Below, piece after piece: positions 31,600 to 43,014 of a DNA stretch of 64,000 nt; the first letter of the stretch is position 1; each line of letters begins with the position of its first letter. The notes under the pieces are model-generated. The model was not told the origin of the DNA. It saw only the letters and a program-made list of their open reading frames with translations, and made no database searches. This DNA is from Halichoerus grypus (taxonomy: Eukaryota > Chordata > Mammalia > Carnivora > Phocidae): NCBI RefSeq assembly GCF_964656455.1, contig NC_135719.1, positions 128,321,444-128,385,443 on the forward strand, given 5' to 3'. The position numbers and the translations under genes are program-made.

Positions 31600-31955
31600 G
31601 CAATGGTAGCCTGAAGTTGTGTTGAGAGAGAGTCATGATTAATGGCAGTCATAGCTGTTTGCTTAATATCTATCCATGATCTTTTCCTTCACCTCAGAAA
31701 ATGAGCTCAAAATTGGACATCCGGTTGCTAAAGGCTGGAACTGGTAGTTGCCAGTGTTGTTCCTATGCCATAATGTTAAAGGAGGCACAGATGGTAGAAA
31801 GCTCCCATATCATAAGGGCTGCTAGAGAGACAGAGGGTCGGACTGGTGACCAATAGCAACAGTTTGAAAGGCCATCACTGTACTACTATATCAGCATATG
31901 AAGTACTGGTCTCCTTACCATGAACAGAAATAATGTCACATCCTGCATAAATCTT
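31600..31955. other. No recognisable gene or repeat
   Basis: Unassigned sequence without notable open frames. Confidence 0.4.
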
Positions 31956-31959
31956 AGTC

Positions 31960-32122
31960 CAGTGGTGTTCAAATATTAGTATCCAGAAGAATCACTTGGG
32001 GAGTGTTAAAAATGCAGATCTTCAGGCCTACCACTGGGATTCTGATTCAGTGGGTATAGCATATCCCAGATAATTGATATAGGTTCCCAAGTCTGGGAAC
32101 CACACTTTCAGATAACTGTTCT
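31960..32122 (+). mobile_element. MER5-like DNA transposon
   Basis: Begins 'ccagtggtgttcaaatattagtatccagaagaatcacttgggg', includes 'ctaccactgggattctgattcagtggg', and ends '...gggaaccacactttcagataactg'. Confidence 0.65.
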
Positions 32123-32324
32123 GGGCATAAGCTAACTGCAAAATATTAACTTCATATCTATTTAATCCCCAGCAGCGAGAGTTCAATCTATAGAGTGTCT
32201 GACATATGAGGGGCTGCTTTATAGAGTTTGCATGGATGACACTGAGTGAACTGCTGACATGCAGAGGGGTACAGTGAGGTTTGGACAGGTGTTTATTAGC
32301 ATTATTTTTGCAGACGTTCATTTT

Positions 32325-32415
32325 CCTCCTGGGTGATAAGCTGTTGGAGGTAGGGTCTATATGCTATTTAATTTTGTAGCTCTCAGAGCGGCCAGGATAG
32401 TGCCCTACTTGCTGC
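32325..32415 (+). mobile_element. L2 LINE 3' end (weak)
   Basis: 'gataagctgttggaggtagggtctatatgc...tttgtagctctcagagcggccaggatagtgccctac' resembles the terminal L2 segment. Confidence 0.45.
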
Positions 32416-32935
32416 AAGTTTACAACAGGTGTGTTATCACATGGGAGCAAGTTCATTTGAGGTGGCCAGGAATTCTGAATGGGAATTAACCCATCTCACC
32501 CAGACTATGTTGCATTTTGTGGTGACTGCTTTTGACTCCCGAAGCTAAGTGACTCTGGAGTGTTGCCAGGCTCTCCTCTCACTTCCTTCTTCTCTCTTCC
32601 AGGTGTCTCAGGGTGGGTAGTGATAGTGAGACAGTTTGGCATGAATAACTACCTCCAAGTGTGTGACTTTGGAAGGCGAATAAGAGTTGAAGAGTTGAGT
32701 ACAGCATAGCCAAAGCCTAGAAATTTCCAATGATGAAGGACAGGGAAGACAAAGAACATTTCCGCCATATTGAATACCTCCAATTCAATCAGCCAAGAAC
32801 ATCTGGGTAGCCAAGGTGGCAGACACAGAGCCAACAACATGGTCAAGAAGAAGACTTTCAGTGGCAAACAGCAAAGCAGCAAGTTGTCTTGCATTGCTTC
32901 GAGGAGACCGAGGAGGAGAAGAAGCATGATATGTG
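32415..32935. other. Unassigned; interrupted open frame
   Basis: A plus-strand frame at about 32734-32937 is open for 67 codons with one internal stop, and an opposing 92-codon minus-strand frame (32649-32927) overlaps it. I recognise no protein in either. A decayed processed pseudogene is possible but unsupported. Confidence 0.35.
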
Positions 32936-32937
32936 AC

Positions 32938-33180
32938 TATTGGCTTTATTCAATAATAATTTATTTAGCTACTGTCATATGCCGGGACTTGTTCTAGGTG
33001 TGAGGGATATCAAGGTAAACGAAATAGGCAAAGAAGCTTACATTTTAGCAAAAGAGATAGATAATGAATAAATAAATACATAATACATTGACACAGTGAT
33101 TAGTGCCAATAGGAAAAATAAAGCAAGGAAAGGAATAGATACTAAAGGTAGAGTAAATATTATTCCAAAGTAGACTGTTT
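32938..33180 (-). mobile_element. L2 LINE 3' end
   Basis: 'aataatttatttagctactgtcatatgccgggacttgttctagg', 'gatatcaaggtaaacgaaataggcaaagaagcttacattttagc' is the reverse complement pattern of the L2 3' end. Confidence 0.65.
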
Positions 33181-33239
33181 GGATATAATAGTGATAATGA
33201 CATAATGGCCATTATTATAATTATAAAAATTATAACAAA

Positions 33240-33640
33240 TCCATTCAGCTGATATTTATTGAGTACCTACTGTGCACCACACACAATATGGGCAATAGAG
33301 ATACAATGGTAGGACAAGACAAATCTCCATTTGATGGTGATTTTTTTTTTTTTTAGGGCAGGAAAAAGATTATGAAGACAAACAAGAAACATATGAGATA
33401 GTGATACCCAGAGAATTAAGATAAGAAGAACTGATAAAGTGAGTGGGTAGGCTAGGTTAGTTTAGTTGAGGGAATTTCTCTCCAAGGAGGTGATATTTAA
33501 GCTGAAATCTGAATAACAAGGAGGAGCCAGCCCTGCAGAAAGCATCCCACATTGGGAAGGTGCCAGGGCAAAGGCTCTGGGCTCTGCAGATCTGGGAATA
33601 GAGGTAAGGCCAGTGTAGCTTTATAAACCTGGAGACTGGT
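33240..33640 (-). mobile_element. L2 LINE 3' end
   Basis: 'attcagctgatatttattgagtacctactgtgcaccacacac' followed by '...ctctccaaggaggtgatatttaagctgaaatctgaataac' and '...gggaaggtgccagggcaaaggctctggg'. A second, separate minus-strand L2 just downstream of the previous one. It carries a T-run at 33340-33354. Confidence 0.75.
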
Positions 33641-33644
33641 TAGA

Positions 33645-34960
33645 CTAATTAAGGAGAAAAATAACCTTTCAAAGATATGACTTTGAGAGCCAATATAACT
33701 CCTAGAGAACTCCTTTTCTTTCCAGTTAAATAGTGTCTACTTTTTCCATCAGAGACAGGGTAACTTTTAATCGATCAATTTATAATATAAATTTCTTTCT
33801 GGAATTAGTTCACTTTTCCCCAGCACCCCTGAGAAAATCCAAAATGCAGGACAAGCATTATTATAATAAAATTTTATTAAATAGTATAATTAATAAAAAT
33901 TCTGTATAGCAATATGCCTGTTATTAAGTGTGTTGTTGACTCAGGTAGTGACTGGGAATTCTTGGTTAATATTAGACTGCAGATCTGTTTATCTTCCATA
34001 ACACCTTAGATACAATGTTTCTTTTCTTGGCTGGTATTTGAGATCTTGGGGTGTACTTTTTCTGTGGATAGCTTCCCAGCCCTTAGTTGTCTCCACTTCC
34101 TCTTTCTGGGTGCTGCAATCTTCTTAACCCCTGTCCAAAGAGTAGGTTTGTACATCCTGGTCTACTCTCCATCTAGGGTACATGCATCACCCAAATTCTC
34201 TTTTGTATCTCTGGGGAGGGAAGTAATTCCTTTTATGGGTGTTCACCATTTTTTTCTTTTCTCTTTTGCTTTTCCTATGCTGTCTAGAGAATCACTTCCC
34301 GTACCATTGTGTCCTCTTTTCCCCAGTTAATCATACAAGAGATTTTGCTCACTCATCTTCTACATTTCACACCTCTCTAGCGCACCTTTCTATTTACACT
34401 GGCTACGGAAGTATATGTGAAGATCGAGGGGATAGATCGTGTTTGCATAGAAATTTATTTATATGCTAAGAATGCAGTGAAACTCTTTAATGTAAGTTTA
34501 ATGTATATTTGAGCATGATGTGTATTCTCCAAAATACACTTAGTAGCTTTCATATTGTGAATCACTAAACCTTATGCTTCTCCAAAGAAGGGAGCGTGAT
34601 TTCTCAAAATACAGTATTGTTTTTAGAATGAAAATTTAATGTGTTTCATGACCAATTCAAATCAGCTTTGAAATTCTACCCTACTTCAGCCTTGACCAGC
34701 TTTAAAATGCAAATGCTACCCATAAGGACCAAATGTCTTTTCAATTATTAAAATTGAATTTCAAGATTTGTAATGGTTTCTATGATAAAAATGTTTAAAT
34801 ATATCTGAGAAATAGTTCTTTAATCCTAATAATAATTAAAAAGGACAAAAGCAGAAACTTGAAGGCAATAATAAGGGCAACGATTGAGTTACAAAAACTA
34901 AAATGTATTTAATTTTCATAGAAGTTCCAAAGCATTGTGTTAGAAAGCATTAGGGTAGGG
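33645..34960. other. No recognisable gene or repeat
   Basis: Mostly AT-rich (33780-33920, 34600-34920), with a pyrimidine-rich patch at 34230-34320. Open frames up to 94 codons without domains. Confidence 0.4.
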
Positions 34961-34962
34961 AT

Positions 34963-34964
<2 letters not shown>

Positions 34965-34999
<35 letters not shown>
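34965..34999 (+). repeat. (CA)17 microsatellite
   Basis: Uninterrupted AC/CA run of about 34 bp. Length suggests it is polymorphic. Confidence 0.9.
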
Positions 35000-35001
<2 letters not shown>

Positions 35002-35164
35002 GAGCCAATATGCTATCTGATCTGTGAGAACTAAGCTCAACTTACTTATTGAAATTAGAGACAGGCTCCTAAACCTAGTTTTGCTTTCTCACTTGGAGAA
35101 TGTATCTGAGAAGCTAGAACAATGGTTAATGTTTTTGATGTTCTATAAAAGAGGTGTAAGGATA

Positions 35165-35495
35165 GTCAAATATTTATTGAATTTCTGTTCTGTGCTTTTT
35201 TTTGCTGAGAATTGTGCTGTGGATGTGAGGGATATAAAAGAACTAAAAGGTATGGTGTCTTCCCTTGGGAAGTTTACCAGTGAGTTGGAAGAAAATAAAT
35301 GGCTTTATATTACACAACTATTTAAAAACAGTACATCCCAGTCTACACTTAAGTACTAGATAGTGCATTGCGGAGACACAAATAATTATAGGAATGGACA
35401 GAAAGGAATGTTATTAATATTGTGAGGGGCTGACATGGAATACTTCGTGGAGGAGGAGGTGTTTAACTGGACCTGGAGGGAGATATAAGATTCAG
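35165..35495 (-). mobile_element. L2 LINE 3' end
   Basis: 'gtcaaatatttattgaatttctgttctgtgc', 'gtgctgtggatgtgagggatataaaag', 'gtcttcccttgggaagtttacc', '...ggaggaggtgtttaactggacctgg' matches the extended reverse L2 3' region. Confidence 0.7.
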
Positions 35496-35613
35496 CATCA
35501 TTTTCTTTTTAGGGTAATGATAATAACTCATTTTTATTTTAATAATAATTAGCTGTCTGTTGGCTCAGGGATCAGAGAATGGAAAAGCATGTCAAACCCA
35601 CAGGGTAGCTATG

Positions 35614-35650
35614 TTTTAAAGGTCTTTTTTTTTTTTTTTTTTTAAAGGTC
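35614..35650 (-). mobile_element. Poly-T flanked by direct repeats: possible bodyless retro-insertion
   Basis: TTTTAAAGGTC (35614-35624) is followed by a T19 run (35625-35643) and then TTTTAAAGGTC again (its T's shared with the run; 35640-35650). This is the TSD-polyT-TSD arrangement expected if a minus-strand SINE or L1 insertion was truncated to its A tail. Replication slippage of 'aaaggtcttttt' is the alternative. Confidence 0.45.
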
Positions 35651-36227
35651 TTTTTAAAAGGAGTTAGAAGGAAGAAAGAGAAAGCCTTTCTAAGAGCCTA
35701 GGCTTGTGGAAAAATGTAGGAGGTGCAGAAAAGAATTAATGGGTAATGCTTATCATTTTGTACAAAATAACTTTGACACAAATGGGGCAATTTAAAGGAA
35801 GGGTAAGTGACTCCCAGCCCACTCACCCAGGTTGATGGAGGAAATAATCATGGGGTTGCTGGCAGATTGGAAAAGGAAGACCTAGGGTAGCTTTCCCTGC
35901 TCCATTATGTGTGTTTCTCATCTAGAGGTAGGGTGCTTATAGCTGAAAAAACATTTTCGAAACTCAGCCCTTTTCCACTTTCAAATCATTTCAGGTAAGT
36001 AACTTGATCTAACAACAAATTAGATGCACCTCTCTTTTCCCTCCTCTCTCAAACTCTATGCAGAGATGTGAATGTTGTCATACCACTAACATCCACAAGG
36101 TTGATGTGAATGATCTTAGAAAAACCAAGACAACTGTAAATAATTTTTTGATGACACAGCAGTGTGTTACAATGGGTGTGACTATCCCCGTGTTTTGTGA
36201 GTGAAGAAAGTGGTATTGCTCTAAATC

Positions 36228-36395
36228 AGTGGTTTTCAACCATGGCTACACATTAGGATCACCTGGAGAGGTTTAAAAATTACTGATGTCCATCCCCCCA
36301 CCCCACACTAAGAGATTTAGTTGGTCTGAAAAACTGGTGGGGGCATTGGATTTTCTAAAGCTCCCCATGTCATTCTAAAATTGAGAACCACCACT
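36228..36395 (+). mobile_element. MER5-like DNA transposon
   Basis: 'aatcagtggttttcaaccatggctacacattaggatcacctggagagg', ending '...cattctaaaattgagaaccaccac'. Both terminal inverted repeats are recognisable. Confidence 0.8.
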
Positions 36396-36424
36396 CTAAG
36401 TGCTGATGTAAATGAATTGTACTT

Positions 36425-36580
36425 GGATAGCTTGCTAAACTACAGACTACTGGATCCCCCCTCCAGAGTTTCTGATTCATTAGATCTGTGAGGGGACCCA
36501 AGAATTTGTATTTTTAAAATATCCTCAGGTGATGCTATTGTAGCTGGTCTGGGGACTACGCTTTGAGAAATACTGATTTA
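36425..36580 (+). mobile_element. MER5-like DNA transposon
   Basis: 'ctccagagtttctgattcattagatctgtgagggg', 'gaatttgtatttttaaaatatcctcaggtgatgctattgtagctggtctggggactacgctttgagaaatactg', in order. It lacks a clear left terminus. Confidence 0.75.
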
Positions 36581-36619
36581 AACTATTGAAGTCAAACTGG
36601 CCCAGGTTGTACTAAGTAT

Positions 36620-36768
36620 TTCCTAAAGTTTGGCTCTTGAACATGTTAACATGCAGATTCTGAGCACCTCCCTGACCCACTGAATTAGAATGCCCAAGAA
36701 TCTGCTGTTTTAAGTGAGATCTCCAGGGTTTTATTTTGGACTCGATCACTTGTGAACTACTATGCAGC
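36620..36768 (+). mobile_element. MER5-like DNA transposon
   Basis: 'cctaaagtttggctcttgaacatgttaacatgcagattctgagc', 'ccactgaattagaatgcccaagaatctgctgttttaagtgagatctcc', '...gtgaactacta'. Third of four in this cluster. Confidence 0.65.
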
Positions 36769-37104
36769 TTAATAGTTTTGTTTCTTTTGTATCTTGCTCC
36801 AGATATTACTTTTATATAAATTAAATGTGGGAGTATATAAGGATTTTTATAATTATTTTAGGCAATTTTTATGGAAACAACTGTATAGATTGTATTAGAT
36901 ACTCTGAAGTATTAACAGATTGAACTTGGGGGAAAAGGCTTTATTAGGGGACTTATGGTACAGTAACAGACCCATCTGCTCAGGTAGGGCAACAATCCTA
37001 GTTGTATGTGAGATGTCTCACTTTTAAAAGTAACTTTTAAAAGCATGCTTTGCAAATTCAACATAGTTAGGTAATCACACTCAGTCACAGTATAAAAGTT
37101 TGAG

Positions 37105-37480
37105 GAGCATCTTTCAAATTTTAGAGGCTATTAGAATTACCAAGAGTACTTGTTACAAATTCAGTTCCCAAGTCACAGCTCCAGAGTCTTTTTTTTTTTT
37201 CTAAGATTTTATTTATTTATTTGAGAGAGAGAAGGAGAGACAGTGAGAGAGTACAAGCAGGGAGGAGAGGGAGAAGCATGCTCCCCACTGAGCACGGAGC
37301 CCGATGCGGGGCTCAATCCCAGGACACTGGGATCATGACCCGAACAGAAGGCAGACGCTTAACCGACTGAGCCACCCAGGCGCCCCACAGCTCCAGAGTC
37401 TTAATCCTGGGTGGCAACTAGGAATCTCTAATGAAATAAGGTACTTCTGATACAATGGGTCTAGGAAACTCATTTTAAGA
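37105..37480 (+). mobile_element. MER5-like DNA transposon split by a SINE
   Basis: 'caaattttagaggctattagaattaccaagagtacttgttac...gtcacagctccagagtc' then, after the SINE at 37189-37385, 'ttaatcctgggtggcaactaggaatctc...tacttctgatacaatgggtc'. The two arms form one element once the SINE and one TSD are removed. Confidence 0.65.
37189..37385 (-). mobile_element. SINEC, young, perfect 15-bp TSD
   Basis: Minus-strand SINEC: poly-T, 'aagattttatttatttatttgagagag', then the body to 'gccacccaggcgcccc'. CACAGCTCCAGAGTC is exact at 37174-37188 and 37386-37400. It interrupts a MER5-like element. Low divergence and intact TSD point to lineage-recent insertion. Confidence 0.97.
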
Positions 37481-37651
37481 TGTAGCGAATGAGGGAAAAA
37501 ATTGTTTTCATAATTGACCTGAGCTGTTGATAAAGAATTTGCTATATAATGAATACTTTGTGTTCACTTTATGCAAGTCAGTGTCCTAAGAGTTATGTGT
37601 AAGTGTCATTTAAAATGTTAATGCTCAGGATGTATTTTTTAGTTAATAATA

Positions 37652-38041
37652 TTCTCTCCCCTGTCTCTTTCTCTGTCATTTAGACATTGTGTAGCTTTGC
37701 TTTTTCATCTCGTCCCTATACTATTCCTACTTTTATAGAGGAAATGGAGGAGACAAATGGTTCAGATGAGGACCCAGTCAAGTCTGTATTCAGCTGGATT
37801 TCCTTCCCCTTTCTCTCCCCGTCTGGGCCAGTGTATTTTTCTTCCTCTTTTTCCTTATTTTCTCTGTTCTCTTGCCCACCCCTCCCCCCACTAGTCCATG
37901 TTCTATCTTCACTCTAGGCTGTTTTTCCTTTGTGACTTCTCTTTCTGCCCCTTTTAGTGGGCAAGAAGGGAAGGTCACTGGAGACTTTGTCAAATCTATG
38001 GTTTTCTCCCCAGGGATGGGTGATAGTGGCAGGAGGTGAGT
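37652..38041 (+). other. Splice-signal pair around an unassigned segment
   Basis: A strong polypyrimidine tract (37652-37679) ends in TTTAG (AG at 37682-37683), and 352 nt later GAG|GTGAGT (38033-38041) is a good donor match. The segment between is open only to 37917 and is pyrimidine-rich at 37795-37890. This could be a non-coding exon or chance. Confidence 0.2.
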
Positions 38042-38316
38042 AGGCCAGAAGAAAAACCTCTACAAGTCTACCATGACATTTTGGTGTATGAGTGTAGGAT
38101 AAATAGAACTGATAAAATGATCTTTCCCCAAAACTCAGGGTTCATAGATGAGAGAGAGGCAGGCTTGGCAGAAAAATTATACAACAATCAACATTTTGTT
38201 AGTGAGTGATAGTCTCTGTGCAAAATGCATCTTAGCTGACTTACAATATGGTTGGCCACTTTTATCAAATACTTCTCAACTGTTTTAGATTATAGTGGAT
38301 ATGATAGGATTCTTTC

Positions 38317-38520
38317 TTTTTTTTTTTTTTTTAAGATTTTATTTATTTATTTGACAGAGAGAGACACAGCAAGGGAGGGAACACAAGCAGGGGGAGTGGG
38401 AGAGGGAGAAGCAGGCTTCCCGTTGAGCAGGGAGCCCGATGTGGGACTCGATCCCAGGACCTTGGGATCATGACCTGAGCCGAAGGCAGACGCTTAATGA
38501 CTGAGCCATCCAGGCGCCCC
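38317..38520 (-). mobile_element. SINEC, full length, with TSD
   Basis: Minus-strand SINEC with a long T-run, 'aagattttatttatttatttgacagag' and the head at 'gactgagccatccaggcgcccc'. TSD GGATTCTTTC (38307-38316) and GGATTATTTC (38521-38530), one mismatch. Lies 0.93 kb from the previous SINE in the same orientation. Confidence 0.95.
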
Positions 38521-38529
38521 GGATTATTT

Positions 38530-39740
38530 CTTTTTCTTTCATGTTTCAGACTTCCTTCACCCCCACCTGCAAAATGTTAGCTTTCACTGAAGAACTATTT
38601 CCCAGTCAGAAGGAAGGAAAGACCTGCTAGAGGAGGAATTTTTCTTGATTCTGGTGATGATAGAGGTGTGGCAGTAAGGTCTTTTGGGGTTGGTTCATCT
38701 GTTGTCATGGAAACCCACCAGCACAGTAGAGTCCAGGCAAAGTCTGAGGGTTTTGACCATCAAGATGGATAACTGCAATGTGTTTTGAATTTCTCAGAGA
38801 AGAGAAGTAATATGCATTCTTTATACGTTTCCTCTTTCACCCTGGGTTGCCCATAACCTGTAATAAGAGATTTAGAACTTAGTTAAAGCTGATCTATCTT
38901 TGTATTTTTTGCTTTCCTTCTTGAAGCAAGTGCTGAAGTGGAATTGCCACATCTGAACTAGGACAAAAAGCAGAGGGTGGACACAAACAAGCTCCACATA
39001 GGTCCCTACTGGGGGCGTAGGAAGAGGGATTCCAAAAGACTAAGAGAGCTATTTTGTAAATAAGCAAAGTATGGGCACACACACACACCTCCCACACACC
39101 CAACACAAAGGAAAAAGAGCACCAAGAGATGTCATAAGAGAATTAACTGGAGTGATCAGTTTTAAGGTAGATAAAGAGAAGAGTGAGGAAAATACTAGAG
39201 AAGAGACAATTTGAGTACAAGAAAATAGAGTCACACAGAGAAAGTAGCCTTCAAGGTGTTTGTCTTCATAGTAATACTGGAGGCTTTTCTATGGAGAAAA
39301 ATGTAGGAATGTGCAGTTTGGATTCCTGGCACCAAGAGAAAAGGGATTTCTTCCTAGGGCCTTCAGAGACCTCTGATATTTTTGCTCATCCCACTTCTGA
39401 ACTGACTCTTACTTTTATATTATAGCATTCTTTGAGGAAATATTTGCTTCTTGAGCTTCTCTTTAACTTTTTAAGGTATCTCCCGCACCCTTTATTTCCC
39501 CAGAACCTGAATCACTTGAGTAAGATATATTATCTATGTAAACAAGTTATATCAAGGATTCAACCAAAGGTAAGCCCTGTGAAAAAGAGAAACTACATAC
39601 TGTAAAATCCTGATAAAAAGCATTGAGTTTTGACCAAAGAACTCATCTCATCTCCCACAAATGCAAAACTTTGGCTGTATTTATATCAGTGGACTGCTAT
39701 GTCTTGTCCCAGACTCCCAAGTTCAAATAGCCGGTATACT
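38530..39740. other. Unassigned; short CA tract
   Basis: Holds a broken CA tract at about 39075-39110 and no recognisable repeat or gene. A minus-strand 70-codon frame includes the CA tract. Confidence 0.4.
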
Positions 39741-39744
39741 CTTG

Positions 39745-39800
39745 CTAATTGGTGTTGTTTCCAATTTATAAATCAGGAAACCAAGGCTATTCAAACTTAC
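39745..39800 (-). mobile_element. MIR fragment (short)
   Basis: 'tttccaatttataaatcaggaaaccaaggctattcaaacttac' resembles the conserved core 'cccattttacagatgaggaaactgaggc'. Confidence 0.45.
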
Positions 39801-39959
39801 TGTCTATGCTTTGTGTAAGCATTATTTATATAGTTGCTTATTATTCCCCTTATCTGTCTGACTGAGGCAGAGAGTTAGCCTTGCTAGTTCTTGGCTTTCC
39901 TGCATACCCGGGGCTATGGGTATCTCATAACAGAGGCTTAATAAGTATTGTCAAACTAG

Positions 39960-41280
39960 ATTGTATGTTTCATTTGAATTCACAAAAGGAGACAATGAAA
40001 TAGCTGGGGTTAGACCTTTCCCCTCTCTCCCAAGCCCCTTGAATTGCTATCAGGACCGAGCAGTGATGGGCACACTGTAAACCCTCCATAAAAACCTGTC
40101 AATGGATTGCCTGATGGACTAATTCAAAACTCTGTTATATTCTTTAGTATGTGTCCCATATGCTTCAACAAGGACTTTAGACCTTACTGATTTGATTGGT
40201 CATATTGTTAGACTTGTTCTATTTTGACAAAAAGAATAGATAATATGACAACAAAATAGTGACCTTCTGGATCTATTCCTGTGAATGACCTTGAGATAAT
40301 TTGAATGAAGCTTCTTAACTATATTAAGAGGCAAGTGTTAGAGTGGCAGATTTCATAATTAGTCAGCATTGCCCCTTCATTCCTTTTAACGTCATTTCTG
40401 GTGCTTTGCATTGGTTACTAATCTATAATGTATTCCAATTTAGATGTTACCATACTCTCCTTATTTTAGGTCATTCTGGTTTATTCGTCCCTCTTTGATG
40501 TGTCTTATTATCCATCTCCCTCCACCCCTAGCCTCTTAGAAACCTTCTCTTTTCCCCATAAGTTTATTTTTTAAAGTTCTTAATGTGCTAAATTCTATTT
40601 CCCAATCCCTGTGTTAAAGGCTATTTCCAGTGATCCTAGTAAAAGTGAGCTCACTAAAATACAGTGAATTAGTAATCATAAAAATGACCACATCCAGACT
40701 TTGGCTTAAGCAAAAGAACCAAATGTATTTAGAACCCCTGAATCTTTAGGAGGAAAGTTACATTGACAGTGAACCTGCTGCCTAACTTGTTGGGAATGAA
40801 TTAGTGACTCTCCTAAATTCCTCCATATTTCATGTGTCTAGTTGCTGGTTTCATGTCACAACTGAGATTTTTCTTACTGCCGTCATCATGGAGCATTAAC
40901 AACTATGGAAAAGATGAGCTAGAGCTTACTGCCAACTGCAAGTTGTTGGTACATCCAAGAAAGAAGCCAACAAATCAACTCATAATAATCTTTGCTATTT
41001 AAACTGTGTTCTCTCTTTTCCAAGAACATGGCTCTTGGTTATATCTTTTAAAAAATTTTACCAAGGTATTTAATTCATACAAAGGGAGATTCTGATCCAT
41101 GCTATACGGGTGAGACACAACCCAAGTTTTGTTTTGCCCCTTTTCCAATGGTATGGAGAAAGTAAGAAAATTCAGGCAGAAATAAAACTCAGAATGTTCC
41201 ATGTTCACTTGAGAAATTCCAGATGAGAGAGGGAAATGTAGAACTCACTGGCTAAACTCTAGGTAGGCAGAACTCTAGAG
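39960..41280. other. No recognisable gene or repeat
   Basis: AT-leaning unassigned sequence. A weak L2-like 3' fragment is possible at 40030-40125. Confidence 0.4.
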
Positions 41281-41282
41281 CT

Positions 41283-41380
41283 TTTAAAAGGGACCCCAGA
41301 GTTCATCTCACCCAACAATTTCATTTTGTAAATGGGGAAATCAGGGTCCAGAGAAGTATGGCTTGCCAAGGGTATGAACT
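41283..41380 (-). mobile_element. MIR3-like fragment
   Basis: 'agttcatctcacccaacaatttcattttgtaaatggggaaatcagggtccagagaagtatggcttgccaagg' matches the reverse MIR3 core. Confidence 0.65.
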
Positions 41381-41384
41381 AAAT

Positions 41385-42830
41385 TATGGCAGTTTTAGCT
41401 CATGATTTGTATTATGTGGATTTTCCTGCACCAGGTGGATTTTCCAGTGTAAGCCTCCTTTTGAGGAGAGGCCAAGTCATTCTTTATATGAACCAAGGCA
41501 TATTCTTTGACAATTCTCCCTCCCTCCCTGCCAAAAAACCCATCATGGAGATACATTTCTATTTGGTTTCACTAGGCAGAATTATTAATACAGGTAGAAT
41601 GCCAGGAATGCAGAGTGTTAATACAGCTGCTGAATAATACATTAGTGCCACAGAGTTTAATAATAGATCATAATAAATAATACAGATGGGGGAATTCTAT
41701 AATTCAGTTATGGAGCAAATGACAGGGGAAAAACACACACATTCACAGAAGAGTGTTTCTAATAGGAACAGTTATATGTCTCAGTTTAACTCACCTCTTT
41801 AGCCCTTTGGCCTACCCATTTGAGAGGTGGGCAGCACATCCAGGGATGTTACCAGTTGGAGTCATTATTCTGTGTGGTGAAGCTGTAGGTTTCAGTGGCT
41901 GAGCTGGCAAATGTGAGTTGTGCTCCTTAGTTATGACTGAGTATCTTCCTTTCGTGAGGGACGTGTGTCCAACCAAGGTTGGCCATTCTCTCCCATCACC
42001 GTTCTTTGTAATTCAGTGCATGTAAAGAGGTGGTATCAGAACATTGAGCTTGAAGACGGGAAGAGGCTGGGAGTGGGGGTGTATGTTGAGGGTAGTGACA
42101 GGAGGTGAAAAGTGTAGCCACGGCCATGGTCGGGCGAGCTCTGCAGTGAGCTGGCATGTTCTTCTCTTTTCTCATCTGCATTAGAGAAAGCCAGCTGCCC
42201 ATCACTATTAAACCTGTATTCTTTCCCTAGGAGAATGGGATATTTCCCCCCTCACTCTTTTAAAATAAGATAAAAAGGAAGGGGTGGGAATTAATTAATG
42301 GCAGTAAATGAAGCATGGGGTGCTTGTCTGGACATGATAATGACTGTGAATTAGTGCAGAAGAAATGGGATGGTATAGAAAATGAATTGTACCAGCTATT
42401 GTTTTGAGATGGACTCAGCCACCCCTAAAACACATTAACTCTTTCCTTACCTCATCCTTTGTACTCTGGGCCAACCCTCTTCCACCACGAAGTCTCCAGG
42501 ACTACAGTATTACAGCCTGAGGTTCCCCAAAGGGAGCTCTGCCTTCAGGAGAGACAGGGCCAACTGGTGACTGTATACTTTTAGGATGTAAATGAAAGAA
42601 CTCCACGTCTCTTTATTAGATGAATGAAACCACACCTAAAAAGAAGGAATTGTGTGTCCCCTGATTAGGGGAACTGCAAAATGATTTAAGAAGGCAGTAA
42701 GCTAACTGGAGGAAAGGGAAGGGATTAGTTTCTCAAAATAAGTTGCTACCTTTGGACTGACAGTAACTAATCTCCACCCCTTTCTCCTTTTCCATTTATT
42801 CCTAGGGCTTTATGTCTTTTGAAATGCTTT
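41385..42830. other. No recognisable gene or repeat
   Basis: An 83-codon frame at 41386-41637 and a 69-codon minus frame at 41996-42205 have no domains. Sequence otherwise unassigned. Confidence 0.4.
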
Positions 42831-42834
42831 TACA

Positions 42835-43010
42835 TAATTCCAACAGACATATATTGACGAGGCACCTCCTATGTACAAGGCACTGTGGAGTGGACATAGA
42901 TGAATAAGGCATATTCCATATTCAAGGAGTTTTCTTCTCAAGGGCATGGCATAATGCTGGACATATAGTGAACACTCAACAAATTGTTGCTGTTATCAGT
43001 ATCATTTCAC
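42835..43010 (-). mobile_element. L2 LINE 3' end
   Basis: 'aattccaacagacatatattgacgaggcacctcctatgtacaaggcactg', 'gatgaataaggcatattccatattcaaggagtt' in reverse L2 order, followed by a short forward-looking L2 or MIR 3' piece at 42945-43010 ('atgctggacatatagtgaacactcaacaaattg'). Confidence 0.65.
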
Positions 43011-43014
43011 TGAA

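Noticed and set aside
32649..32937. Opposing frames that might be a processed pseudogene
   Set aside because: I could not match either strand to a protein. The plus-strand frame has an internal stop, and there is no A tail or TSD.
35992..36000. CAG|GTAAGT donor-like match
   Set aside because: A lone donor motif without acceptor or open frame; such matches are common by chance.
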